This document shows, piece by piece, positions 52,055 through 64,000 of a DNA stretch of 64,000 bases (position 1 is its first letter; each line of letters opens with the position of its first letter). The translations under genes and the position numbers were made by a program. The notes under the pieces were generated by a model, which was not told the origin of the DNA, did no database searches, and saw nothing but the letters and a program-made list of their open reading frames with translations. This DNA comes from Acanthornis magna (Eukaryota > Chordata > Aves > Passeriformes > Acanthizidae): the NCBI GenBank assembly GCA_036785705.1, contig JAWUZG010000004.1, positions 7,784,501 to 7,848,500 on the forward strand, in the 5' to 3' direction.

Positions 52055-52500
52055 CTCTAGAGCACATATAAAGAAGAGCAATGAAGTTATTGAAGAGTTT
52101 AGAGATGAAGTCTGAGGAGCAGCTGAGGGAACTGGGCTTGTTCAGCCTGGAGAAAAAGACTCTCTACAACTATCACTTGCTACATCTACATGAAAGGAGG
52201 TTGTAGCAAGGTGGGAGTCGACTTCTTCTCCCAGGTAACAAGTGATAGGATATGAGGAAATGGCCTCAAGTTTCTCCAGGGGATGTGTGGGTTGAATATG
52301 AGGGAAAACTTCACTGAACAGGCTGCCCATGGAAATGGTGAGGTCAGCATCCCTTTTAAAAAGGATGTATTTAAAATGTATTTAAAAGTTGTGTAGATGT
52401 GTCACATAGGGACATGGTATAGTGGTGGACTTGAGCATACTGATTTAATGGTTGGACTCAATGATCTTAAGGGTCTTTTCCAACCTAAATGATTTCTTAA
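52055..52500 (+). mobile_element. CR1 LINE, 3' end fragment
   Basis: The plus strand carries the characteristic late-ORF2 stretch: GAGGAGCAGCTGAGGGAACT, then GGGCTTGTTCAGCCTGGAGA. The CAGGCTGCCCATGGAAATGG block and the 3' UTR GGTTGGACTCAATGATCTTA follow, with a decayed terminus near 52500. It is 5' truncated and carries stops and a small tandem slip (TATTTAAAA, about 52370-52385). The 5' edge is approximate. Confidence 0.92.
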
Positions 52501-53510
52501 ATATTCTTGACACCTTAACCCCCCATTTAGCTATCAGCTTCTTTGCAAACGTTTCCTGTCATCCAGCCCAGACTCCCTGTCAGTCTCCGTACTAACCCAA
52601 CTTCTCTATCCACTCTCTTCATATGAGAAGTGATATGCCAGGAGCCTCATGGCATTAGTGCTCCTCCTAATGCAGAATCCTGCCTTTGATGTGTAATTGT
52701 ATCACCTGAAGACATGGCAGAGAATGAGCTTTACCTGAGGAGACACACCAATGGTACAGATTCTGGCCCTAATTGCTAATGAATCAATTTTCATTGCAAA
52801 ATTCAGAGCAGAATGTTTGCAGTACATGCTCTGATGTTTTGTCAAGTCATATTTTAACTTATTTACAATTTTGTCCTGGGAAAATGGTTCCATATACAAC
52901 ACAATATGTAGCCACATGCTCTATTAGTCAGGAGCTACATTCAATCTTCTTATAAGCTCTTATACTGTATGTTGAAACACTAGTGTAGTCGACATGTTGC
53001 TTAATTGCTGTCTAAGTCCTAATAACCTCAAAGAGAGTAAGAGCAGCTACTGGCAATTTAACAGCACTAACATCACAAGATGAATCTAGGTAATGGATAT
53101 AACATGTGAGGGACCAGTGGGCTAATTTACTTAAAACAAAATGTGATTAAATGATCTGAATACAAAATATCTTCAGCGGGTTAGGTACTTCTATACCATG
53201 CAACAAACTGTTGGATGGATGCCCAACTTAGCTCTGGAAAGCTAGTATTTCTAAACTGTCAGTTCAAAAAACAAATGTATTATAGTCTCTAGCAAACTTT
53301 GCATTTTCTGAGGCAAAGGTGAGCCAGAAGTACTGTATTAAAAGTGCTACTATGAAGCTCTGAGAAATGTGATGAAAATAAGTTCCAAATAGAGAGATAG
53401 AGGAAATAGGAAATACTGAAGTATGATTTGTCTGACATATTTAAATGTCTAACTGAGAAGATGTGGATTGTACCCTAGAGTACCTATTTATTTACTTGGA
53501 GTATAGGTGA

Positions 53511-53525
53511 AATATATATATATAT

Positions 53526-53576
<51 letters not shown>

Positions 53577-53618
53577 TGTGTGTGTATATATATATATATA
53601 TATATAGATAAATAAATC
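53511..53618 (+). repeat. (AT)n-(GATA)12-(TG)n-(AT)n compound microsatellite
   Basis: An AT run leads into 12 pure GATA units (53529-53576), then a short TG run and a second AT run. Tyr/Ile/Ser-rich frames across it are artefacts. The motif is the reverse complement of the ATCT array at 24481-24536. Confidence 0.95.
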
Positions 53619-54874
53619 TGTCTGGATTCATTTGCATGCAGAAAGAACTCTTGTGCCAGTTGAGACACTCTAGAGTACCTGACACAACAATTCAGAGATA
53701 TGACACACCGTCTTAGAAGGGTCATGCTGGGGTAGCCATGGGCCACATGGAAGATCTAGAATATCTCAGCTGGTATTACTAACCTCTGTAGTAAAAGTAA
53801 ATTCAGCCCCACAGTGTGGGTGTGAGGAAATGAGACTGTAGACATCCATATCTCAATCTCTGAGTGTGAATATCTACCTGAGGGCCCTATTTCCAAACAC
53901 TCATTATATTCTACTTCCTTGTAGGGGAAGGGATTTTTTGTTGTGCAAGAATCTTAGTGTCATTTCTATCCTAGATTAGTGCCAGGTGCTACTGCTGAAT
54001 GTGTATTTGTATGCGCTTTAGTTGATAGAGTTAGGAGAGATAAATGCACAAAAATCCAGTGCCTTTTGCTGAGTCTTTCTTGACTCCTACATCCTGTAGT
54101 GATTTAGTGTCTGAATTTAACTTCAACATAGTTTGAAGTTAACACAGAGACAGGTCAGGCCTGAAACTATATGAAAACTAATATGCCTTCTGGTATATGT
54201 AGCACAAAATAACAGGTAAAGAGAAGGCTGCCTTCTAGCTAACCTTAGTACCTCCCACTCGGGACTGATCTTCTCTGTTTTCTGCTAGATTTTACCTGCT
54301 ACAATTTGTGTCTCTGCATTGTGTTTTTGAGTGTTTTGATGGGATCATTTTTCAGACTGGAACAATGCTAAGATTGAATTATAAGCCTTCCAACTGAATA
54401 AAGTGACCGAAATTTAACTGTACAGGAACAGGCATGGGAAAAATTACTCAGCTCAGGCCTGGAATATGCAAAACTAAAAAAGCCTTCTTAGCTCTTTGTA
54501 AAAATCTGGAGTGTCTCTTCATTAAATTCTTGTTTCTAGGGACTTTTTTGTCGAAAAGCAGCACAAAGGAGAATGTCTGCAACACACCACTGTATATTTT
54601 AACAGTCCCACAGTGCCCAAGGAATATACGTCCTTTACCTCCATTGATTGAAACTAAAAGACCTCTCCAATTCATAGACAATTATTAGTGCGGACGAGAG
54701 ATTGTTATTTATAAACTCTGATTTAATTCCATGAGAATACAATCCATTGCATTTGATGTAGGCAGTGACAATGAGCTGGGCAGGTGTCCTAGCAATCCCT
54801 GTGCTAGCAATATTACAATGTGGTTCATGAGTGGATTTTGCCTCTGTTCTCTGTAAAATGTGAATTATACTTAC

Positions 54875-54932
54875 TTCTTTTCCAAGTGAGTGGAAACTGG
54901 AGATACAGATTAGATTTTGGGATTTTTTTCAG
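54875..54932 (-). other. Weak candidate exon (splice-bounded open segment)
   Basis: On the minus strand a strong pyrimidine-rich acceptor (CATTTTCTGGCTTTTTCAG) and a strong donor AAAGAA|GTAAGTAT bound 58 nt. Only the phase-0 frame is open: 19 codons, LKKIPKSNLYLQ then FPLTWKR, leaving one base. The product is not recognised. It does not join in phase to the candidate at 61941-62115. Confidence 0.15.
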
Positions 54933-55641
54933 CTGAAAAAGCCAGAAAATGCTTGTTTGTATAAAGCATTTCCCTTCGAATGCAAATACAGAGGCTCTTC
55001 ACTTAGTAGTAAATAAAGTAGTAGTAGTAGTAAATAATGAGGAAAACGAAAAAAAAAAATATATATATATAATATAAAAAAAATCATGGTAGTTCCCTTG
55101 AGAAAATGATTCCCTTATTGGTCCTGCCATCTAGGAATGAAGTGTAATCATTGTCTGTTTATGTCACTCTTAATGTGGGTTGTATGTTCATAATGCAGTA
55201 TTTCAACCTCCTTGTGTTTTAATTGCTGTGTGAGAATACTGTGCGGGATTTTAGCTTGAGATCTACTGTGTGTTGCCAACATTTCCTTAATTTACTAAGG
55301 CTTATAAAAGTAAGACATAGTTAAGTTGGCATGATTTCTCTGCGACTACTATATGGTGCCTACGTTTTATCACCTTACTTTCCTCTAGGTGCTTACGCAC
55401 TGACTGCTTTAATAAATGTTCTAGCAATTTACTAGCTATTGAATTTAAACTTGCTGTTCTGTAATTTCCTAGATTGATTCCTCTGCTGTTTTAGTGGAGG
55501 CTATCCAATATTTTAGGGAATCCATTTCCCAGAAAGGAAAATGTAACACTCTGAATGCTCTTCAGCATCAACTTTTTTATCACAGGTGTACTCTCATGAC
55601 TCTCTAGGGTCAGTTTTAGAATATCTGTTCATGGTGTGAAG

Positions 55642-55717
55642 CTCTGATGTATTTCTTGGTCCTTTGTCCAGTTTTGAACCTCTGCTGTATTTCTTGCTCC
55701 TTGGTCCAGTTTTGAGT
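55642..55717 (+). repeat. Tandem duplication, 38-bp period, two copies
   Basis: Copies at 55642-55679 and 55680-55717 share the CTCTG.TGTATTTCTTG frame and the GTCCAGTTTTGA end, with only a few differences. An older local duplication. Confidence 0.9.
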
Positions 55718-57693
55718 TACATTTTAATCCTTAAAAATTCCATTGAAATGCTTTCAGTCAGTCTAAATTGTTTGAACACCTGAGAAGAAAATGAAGCCTT
55801 AGGAGCTCAGGGCATGAAATTCTTACTTCATGTAACTGAATAAAGTGGGGTCACATACTCTGAAATCTGACAGCATTTGCCATTCTTTGTGATGAACTGC
55901 TTGTTTAATTTGCTTCTACACTGTATAGTATGTAAATAAATAATAAATAAAAATTAATATTTTTTTTATATAGAAAGTTTCTACTGGACAGAGTATTTCT
56001 TTAAAACTAATATCAGAGATAAAAAGTTGTGGTTCAGTTAAATGCATCTATATTCCAGGTGACTGCCTTTTTTTACACTTCTAGTCCAGGGAACAGAGGC
56101 TTGCAGCATCTGCTGAGTAACAGAAGGTGATGAAAGGTTTAACACCAATAAAATAGTTATGTAAGGACATAACCTTATAGGGGAAAAAAAAAGAAGACAT
56201 TTTAGGTACCTACTTATTTCTATATTCCACTACAGGTGTCAGCTATTGGTTAGTACCAGAATCTGCCAAGCTTTTCCATGTTCCCATACAGTAAATACTG
56301 AGTTCCTTAATTGTAAATTTCCTTGAACTGCATCCCTGTTTGATAAGTCCTATAGAGCTATTCTTTTATTTGGAAGTGGGTTCAAGAGTCCAACAGATAA
56401 TGTAACCAAAACAAGAGAGAAAAGCTTCTTTCACAAAAAATTCCCTTTGCATAAAATCCTTCAATCCTTCTTCTTCTTATCAAAAAATTCAGAAATGCTC
56501 AATTAGGAACAGGAAAGCAGAATCTTCCAAAAAAATCAAAGAATTATTTTGATGTGTGGTATTGCACTTCTTCCTATTGTATCTAATTTTTCTACCTCAT
56601 TCACTAGTATATTCAAACGTCTGTGTGGGTACAATGGGAAATCTTTTACAGATTTATTGTTTCTAAGGCATATCACATTAGAATAACCTCTCTTATGTGA
56701 TTATTGTCTTTTAGGAGCAATTTTGTTCCCATACAAAATGTGCAAAGCTAACAATATATGTGGAATATTTAGGGAGTGAAATCTGTGCAAGAATTATGTT
56801 TATTTATTACTTGATATTTTTATTACAATTGACTTCTGTGATTATGCCATTGGCCTGTTCACATCTTCAGTGCTTCAATAAGTATTTGTAACTCTTATCA
56901 CTTATGCAAGAAGTTGGAGAAGGGAAGGAAAATAAAAAAGTTTAGTGCTCACACATATGCCACTGAAACGCTTCCTCATCAGAAACAGCTAAAATATTAT
57001 TTTTTCTCTCTGAGGAGCCTCTGGATGGCAAATTTGTGCAGGTGCTTTGACTTCTAGCATGTTAGATCTGAATAATGAAGATTTTTAATGATGTCTCATT
57101 TGAAAATAAAAATATCTCAGGGTCCATAGTTTAAATGTACTAAGAATATACACAGAGAGGCTTTATTTTTTTCAGAAGTTTACAGAGACGCAGTTTGCAT
57201 TCATCATAGTTACAAGGGAAAAATAAGCATGTAATTAGTGACAGATACCATGCTGTTATTTTTTATTTAAATGTTCATGTTTGCTTGGTTTTGATCAAGA
57301 ATGTTTGAGTGAAATCAAAGGGAGGAAAAAGTGAAAAAAAATTTTGTTAATAAAATTTGAAAGGATATATTTTATTATAGTAACAGAAATAAAAGAGTAA
57401 ATCTGGCTAAATAATAATCAGAAGAGTCTGAATTTTTTGTTCTGTAATATTTTATTTATTTACCCGAAGAGATGACAGGCAGAGACAGACCCTGGGATAA
57501 AACTGGAAGCAGTCACAGTAGCAGATCAGGCTCTATTACTTTCAGTTTATCTTTTAGTATGGAACTGTTTTGAGCAGGCCATCCTAGGCCTCAAGCAACA
57601 AGCTCAAGCATCCTTTTCCTATGTGATAGTGGTAATTTTAGATCAGGATCATGAGTCCAGACCATCTTAATTTGTGATTATAATAATAGTAGT

Positions 57694-57828
57694 GGAAAAG
57701 AAACAGGGAAAAAAAAAGAAAGAAAATGAAAGACAAAAAGCAAAAGAGAAAGAGCAAAAAGAATGAGAAAAAGGAAAAGAGGAAAAGGAAAAGAGATAAA
57801 AAAGAAAAAGAGAAAAAGAAGAAGAGAC
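57694..57828 (+). repeat. Polypurine (A/G) tract
   Basis: About 135 bases almost entirely A and G (GGAAAA, AAAGAG and AGAAAA units) with only scattered pyrimidines. The Phe/Ser-rich minus-strand frame (57667-58086) is partly generated by it and is not supported as a gene. Confidence 0.9.
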
Positions 57829-59935
57829 GTCAGGGGACTGCAAATCTAAGCTGCATGCTAGTGCCAAAAGACACAGCAGCATCTCTCTCAACTTGCTAGG
57901 CTTGCCAAATTCACTAGAGTAATGTCCATTATAATAACATCTTCCAGCAAACAGCAGTGCAGGGTTGCTACTGTCTGCCAAAACAAGGCAGCAAGTCCTT
58001 AGAACAGTATAACTCACATCTAGGTTCTTCCCCAAACAGATAAAAAAAATTACTCCCTCAAAAGGAGTTTTCACACAGGAAAACAAAGGAAGTGCTCAAA
58101 GCTTTTCTGTTTTCTTTATTTGCAATGCATACAGTGAAGATGCTGTACACAATACAGGATATTTTATTTAAAAAATTCTTGACACTTTATGATATTCTTA
58201 GTGAAATTCATAGATCTAAAAGCTGGCCCCTTAGTTAACTTGTTGTAATTATACTCAGTAATTAAATGAGCAGTTGACTGACCATCACTGATAAAAAGGA
58301 CTCTACGTAAGCATGGGCGAGCTCATGCTTATTGTAAGAAAACAGTTGGCAGATAACACACCTATTCTACATGATCAGAAAATGCTCTACTTATGGCTCC
58401 AAGATCCTTTAAGTCAGTGTTTTACCAACATCCTGCTGATACCTGTCTTTCTTCAGGGTTACACTGTCAGTCTATCTATGGCAGTCTTTTTTAGTTTTAT
58501 ACTGTAAGTTTCTTGGACATCTGAGGCCTTTCTATGATTTTGCAGTTAGAGAAAAGACAAAGAATCAGCATCCCAATTTTCAGTCACTAAGCTGTAAATG
58601 AGACATGCTTTGATCATACTTTTTACTTCCCTATGAATTTTTTATGCATTTTGCATTAAATGATAATTCAATAAAAACTAGAAGTGCAGAGACTGGATCT
58701 CAGACTGGTGATTTTCAGGCTGGATTCACAACTGGCAGCTTGAGGTGACAGAGATGCTGTTCTGAGCGAAGCATTTAATTTTTTAGGTATTGCAGATAGT
58801 AAATCATAAACTACTGACTAGGAGAGCCTCACATCATGATTTTCATGGTGCTAGAGCCTAGACAAAATAGTTACATGAATAATTTTAGGACTAGAAGCTA
58901 CAGGTTATAAGTAAAGTTACATAGATTCAGTTTCTGGTTGAAGGCATTGTACTCATTTAACTTGAAGATAACTTGTCTGCTGATAACCAGAATTCAATTA
59001 TCATTCCAATTCAAGGTAAGGCAGAAAAAAAAGGTAGCATAATTTTGGTAGTCAAACATTAGACTTTCCAACATTAAACATATTTCTCTTTCTTAATTAT
59101 ATGGCCTTTTCTGCTTTTGCTCAGAGACAAAGTATTACTTCAATCCTCATGTGAAATACAAAGTTGAAACAAGGTTAAAAATCTGTAAGAAATAGCCTTC
59201 TTGTACAACCCAAACCTGACAATTTTTCTCCGTCCTTTCCTTGGCACAAGCTTCTCACATCTATGCAAAACATACTTGAGAAATTTTCAAGTCACAAAGT
59301 TATTAAGTGAAGTCATCTTGTGCTTACATTGCATACATGGAAATATGCATCATCAGATAAAAAAGAGGAAAATAAAATAGAGCATGTGCCTATAGATTAA
59401 GTACCATGCTGTAACAATTGATGTATATTTTAAAAATTATTTCTATTTTATTTCTCTTAAATATTTCTATTAAATATAACTATTAAATATTTCTATTTTA
59501 TTTCTATTTTCTATATAAAAGCATTTTAAAAATGCAAGCAACAAAGCTAGAATTCTTGCCCATTATAGATGAAGTAATAACTTTCTAATTAGTGAATTCA
59601 TTGCTGCACTGCATAATCAGCTTGTTGAAGACATGCATTATAGTAAAAGGGAAAAAACCCCACTCAATAGTAACATAACTGTCCCATTAAAGTCTTGATT
59701 AACTTTATAACAAGAATGCAATATCATTATACTTTCATAAATTAGAAGACAAATTGGATATATATCAAGTAGTGCTCTTGTATTTTTACAAAAGGATGCA
59801 TGTTTCATTTAAAATAAAATAACTCCAATGACATTAATTTCTTAAGTAGGGGGGTGACATATATAAACTGCACGAATATATAAACTAAATATTTCAGCAT
59901 CTCAGCCATATTATGTAAAGGTTTCAAAGAAAGCT

Positions 59936-60036
59936 ATAATTATATATGTATATATATAGATAAATTTATATATATATGTGTGTATATGAATATATATAGA
60001 TAAATTTATATATATGAATTTTTATATATGTGTGTG

Positions 60037-60070
<34 letters not shown>
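59936..60070 (+). repeat. (AT)n/(TG)12 repeat with internal duplication
   Basis: TATATA/TGTATA tracts with two copies of an ATATATAGATAAATTTATAT block (about 59953 and 59992), ending in 12 TG units (60047-60070). Confidence 0.92.
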
Positions 60071-61940
60071 ATATAAATGACATTGAGTAACATCAAAAGC
60101 AGTTGATACGAGCAATGACAATTGAGATTATCTATTGCAGATAGGCTGATCCATCCAAGCTATGTCCCACTGCTCCTGTTTGGTCAGCAGGCACCTTTTA
60201 CCATCTGCTTTACTTCTATTGGCTCAATCTTTTCTGTCATTATATAACAGAGATGTGGCCAGATGGCTATTTGGATCCAAAATGCAGTCTGGAAATCACA
60301 GAATTTTCAAACTCAGATTAAAAACTCAGATTAAGGTTATGAGACTCTAAAACAGGTCAGCACTGATAGCTAAATCTGCAGTTTGGATGGATATTTATAA
60401 GTGAGAAAAGAAAAACTGGCTTCCATATAACAGAATTTTATATCTAATAGCAAAATAACTGAATGAAAAGTTCACAGGTTAAATAGGACCTCGGGGAAAA
60501 GTTCTTAAAAATAATCTCAAGAAGACTGCATATATCGCTGTTAGGATCAAATCTCTTCTCACTCCACAAAAAACCCTCTACAACATCATTGCTTTGTAAT
60601 TATTCCAATAATATTTTTGAAACTATATTGAATAACATCAACTCAGAAATTGAATAAAAAGTGTATTTCTTACAATCATTAGATAATAATCAACCAGTCA
60701 TTTTAAAGACTGTACACTGAAGTTCAATCTCGGTGGCATATGACCATAAGAGAAAGACTACATATACAAAAGGAAGGCTGGGTCAAGGCCCCAGTACATA
60801 TCTATATGACCACATAGCTGGCGATTAACTTCAAAATCTAGCTAATAAATATTTGTCCATTCTTGCTTCTCTCCTCAAGAGACCACAGTGTTCTAAAATT
60901 TAATGTGCTTTCTATTATGTTTACATGGTACCTCATATGTAGGATAGGAAGATTCCAACTTTCATCTTATATTAAAGTGAATCTTTTTAAAGGAGAAAAT
61001 AAAGCATTTTATCAACAATTTATTCAAGAAGAAATCTATTAAACTGGAAATCTGAATCACATTAGACTAATAAAATATCTGTTCGTTTTTTTTGGGGTTT
61101 TTTTGTCGTCCCTTTCCCAAATTGTTCTGCAAAGCATTAATTCCTTCTTATCCTTGGAGAAATAATTTGGATTTTTTTCCCCCTTGCTTTCAGCTCATAC
61201 AGATATCTTTGGGAGAAATGTTGTTGTTATTTAGATTTTTTTGGAAATGTTACAGAACAGAAACCATGAGCTAGCTAAAAGCAATGGGATTCTAGTGAAT
61301 AAGATATCACATCAGTATCCTAATCATTTCACAGCCTAAAGACAACTGCAGTGAAGCCAACAAAAGAGCAAGTAGAGCCTGCCAATAAGCCAGATGCTAC
61401 TGTTGAAAAAGAAATTTCTACGGCTTAACATCTGGGCACTGTGAATACCTTTCAGAAATGAAGGCAAGAACTATTCTACACTGAGATACAGAGAATGTTT
61501 ATTAAACTGTGTTTCATTAGCAGATACTGTTATTAAAATATAATTAGAAGGTATTTGTTTTGTATCTGAATTTGTTTAAAAAGAGAACGAATGTTGAAAA
61601 ACATCCTCTATACGTTAAAGCAGCCCTTGAGCTCAGTTTGAGTTAGCAAGAGGGGTTGATAGGACCCTTGAAATCACTATGGCAGCTAATGTGTGGGTAT
61701 CATATATTTGATTTTATTTCACTTAGTTGTAAGCATGGCTTTACTTGTGATGTTAATGCAGCTTCTACAGGTCATCTGGAGATGTTTTTTTCCTAGCAAT
61801 CCCATTGGATGCAAGCTTTATCAATGCAAAAGTGTTGACTAAAACAGTGATTAAATGAATGCTGCACAAAGTAATTTTTTCCACATGTGAAGATATAGGA
61901 AGAGAGAGAATGAGATTTTGGGTATAAAGATGGAAGTTAC

Positions 61941-62115
61941 ATTGCATTGGCCATCTTCTCCTACAAAAAGGACAAGCAGATGGGGTGCCTGTGTATTTGA
62001 CTCTTCCCAGTCTGTTAAAAGAACAGTTCAAGCAAATTGGTGCAGGCTTTCCATTACAACAGCGCACACTTTGAGTAAAACTTTTACAGAATCGTGAAAT
62101 CCTAACGACTTTGAC
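61941..62115 (-). CDS. Candidate coding exon, zinc-ribbon-like Cys-rich peptide (unidentified)
   Basis: On the minus strand 175 nt lie between a pyrimidine-rich acceptor (CTTATTCTCTATCAG) and a fair donor TGCAAT|GTAACT. The phase-0 frame gives 58 codons plus one base, inside a longer open stretch of about 130 codons (about 62155 to 61763). Cysteines fall at residues 10, 19, 20, 28, 31, 48 and 51. Two CxxC pairs (CLNC and CPFC) are 16 residues apart, and a basic CRRRWPMQ end follows. This spacing is what zinc ribbons and treble clefs use. I do not recognise the protein, and no matching partner exon was found in the window. It could be one exon of a long gene, a relic, or chance. The donor is the weakest point. 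Confidence 0.3.
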
Positions 62116-64000
62116 CTGATAGAGAATAAGTTCTAAACATGAAGCCCTTAACTAACTTCTCATTCACTATAAATTATATGTGGGAAGCAGAGTAGTGGCA
62201 ATGGACACCATTATGAAATCCTGGTATAGCTGAGCCATCTTCTACTGTCATTGTTATTATGGCATCACCAGCAGTACCATGATGCCTTAGGGTACACAAA
62301 CCTTGAGTCATATCTTTCATTACTTCAGTTTTATGTCTAGACTACTAACACCTGCATTCTATATCATTATCTAAAAAAAAATAGCTCTTAAAGTTAGGCA
62401 TTAATCTTTTCACATAAAGGTGGTATCTGATAAAGCAAACAGGGCAGAATCACCTGTTTTCAAAGGAGTAGAAATGTATCAAGAACAAATGATGTCTAGT
62501 TTCCAAGTAGGAGTTTTATAAAATACTGACCAGGGAAAAGAAAATTTACCACAGCTCAGGAATAATGCTCATAGCTTTTATTTTCACATCATAGTCACAA
62601 TTTCAGGTCTCAGTAATTTTTTTTTCCTCCCTTGGGTAATATTTTACAGCCGTTGACCTTAGAACCAGCCACTATTTATTTGCTGCTTTTTTTTTCTAGT
62701 GCAACATACACAATTTCATATTTCCTGTAGTGTGTTTGAGAAACATAAAACCAAGTAGAAGAATAGGAAAATGGTTCTCAAATGCTGAAAGAGGATGAAT
62801 AACTTTAAAAGCCTCAAACTTTAAATGGGCTGCAGCAGTTTGTGTATCCTGTGCTCAGAAATTGCTTGTTTATGTCACAGAGCTCTTGAAAGACCATTGC
62901 TAGATATTCATTATTTGACAAAAAATCCCCAAGTTGAGCAACAAGCTGTGCTACAAAATTTTCTTTAGTATTAATGATACTTTAGGTCATGCAACCCCCT
63001 ATCAGCATTGAATTCTGCTTGGCTGTTCTGATGATAGAATCCAGTCCCACAACTCTTGACCTTGGTTACCACACACCTTGGGTGAGGAATCTGACTGTCC
63101 CATATAAGGCAATTGTCTACTAGTCAAATTTTAGACTTATGCTATGTTTGTGGCTTTTAATTCAATTATAGATCTTTATTAAAGTCTCTGGGATGTACCT
63201 GTGGTAGGCTGAAAAAATCAAGTAAACCTAAAACATGCCACTTGTGTAAATATGAACGAAAATGCAACCATTAAGATTTTATAATTTCTATAAGATTTGT
63301 TGTTGCATAATATTTTGATGTACATTATTATATTTTAATTTCATAATTGGACATATTTTTAATATAATTAATTTTTTTTCATTTACTTATAAATGCTGCT
63401 TCCATTTTGTAGGCTCTGTCATTTGCAGCAGATGAGTAAATATACTTACATGACTTTGAAACTACCCTATTTCTGACTGCAGTTTTGTTACTACTATGAA
63501 TGACTTTCACAACAGGAACGCAGGCCAATTTAAAGTCCAGGCACCAAGCAATTTGAGATCCACCAGCTTTATGCAGTAATATAATTATTCCCTCCGAGGC
63601 TCTTAATTGTATTCATCACACCATGATTTCTGCACAAATTAAGCATGCATTTACTGCTATATATAACTTGCTTTGCAGTTAACATCCTGGAAACAAATTT
63701 CAAGGAGATAGAATCTTGAACTTAGTCATCCCATGAAATCACTAGTTTCACTGCTCAGAAAAAAGTCACTTAGGCTGTAAGGTCATTATATTTTTACATC
63801 ACCAAATCATATACAGAGAAACAGTGAAAAAAGAATGTGATAAAAAGATCACAAAACGTACTCAAATATTTTGTTCAGACTTTGAATGTTAAAGCCCCTA
63901 GCAAAAATATCTTTATATGTATTTTTAAGACACGTAGCAAAAAAATTAACATTATCAAAAAACCTTGCAGTCCATAGGAGACAAAACGTCTGAAATTCAT

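Larger units (their letters stand above)
52501..64000. other. AT-rich unique DNA, no complete gene recognised
   Basis: Contains a tetranucleotide microsatellite, a 38-bp tandem duplication, a purine tract, an AT/TG repeat and two candidate exons, listed separately. A short (GTA)n run followed by A- and AT-rich sequence lies at about 55017-55075. The remaining frames are short or compositional. Confidence 0.65.

Noticed and set aside
57667..58086. 139-codon minus-strand frame
   Set aside because: Its second half is Phe/Ser repeats produced by the polypurine tract, and the first half has no recognisable domain.

Overview
The window looks like non-coding chromosomal DNA of a bird, or less likely another sauropsid. 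The evidence is four sizeable and three short fragments of CR1, the dominant avian LINE, plus a GC-rich solo endogenous-retrovirus LTR and a decayed ERV gag-like fragment, all set in AT-rich unique sequence. No bacterial-style gene organisation, rRNA, tRNA, CRISPR array or intact protein-coding gene was found. The many short open frames are what AT-rich vertebrate DNA gives by chance, or are frames inside CR1.

Layout: 1-10.2 kb, AT-rich unique DNA with simple repeats and two notable palindromes. 10.2-10.6 kb, minus-strand CR1 3' end. 10.6-23.1 kb, unique DNA. 23.1-24.3 kb, plus-strand CR1 with a large internal deletion, followed by an (ATCT)n microsatellite. 26.15-27.0 kb, minus-strand CR1. 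31.4-32.9 kb, the longest CR1 copy (minus strand). 32.9-48.66 kb, unique DNA with poly(T)/poly(A) tracts. 48.67-49.24 kb, a minus-strand solo LTR with TG...CA ends and a perfect 6-bp target-site duplication. 49.84-49.94 kb, a CR1 tail. 49.96-50.66 kb, a broken gag-like reading frame on the plus strand. 52.05-52.5 kb, plus-strand CR1 3' end. 52.5-64 kb, unique DNA with a (GATA)n microsatellite, a purine tract, an AT/TG repeat and one candidate exon encoding a zinc-ribbon-like peptide.

The window could be a gene desert or a long intron. I list several splice-bounded open segments as hypotheses. Pseudo-exons of this kind are common in vertebrate introns, so most are probably decoys. The one worth testing first is 61941-62115 (minus strand), because of its CxxC...CxxC spacing. 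No set of genes working together can be supported, and I found no convincing new biological system.
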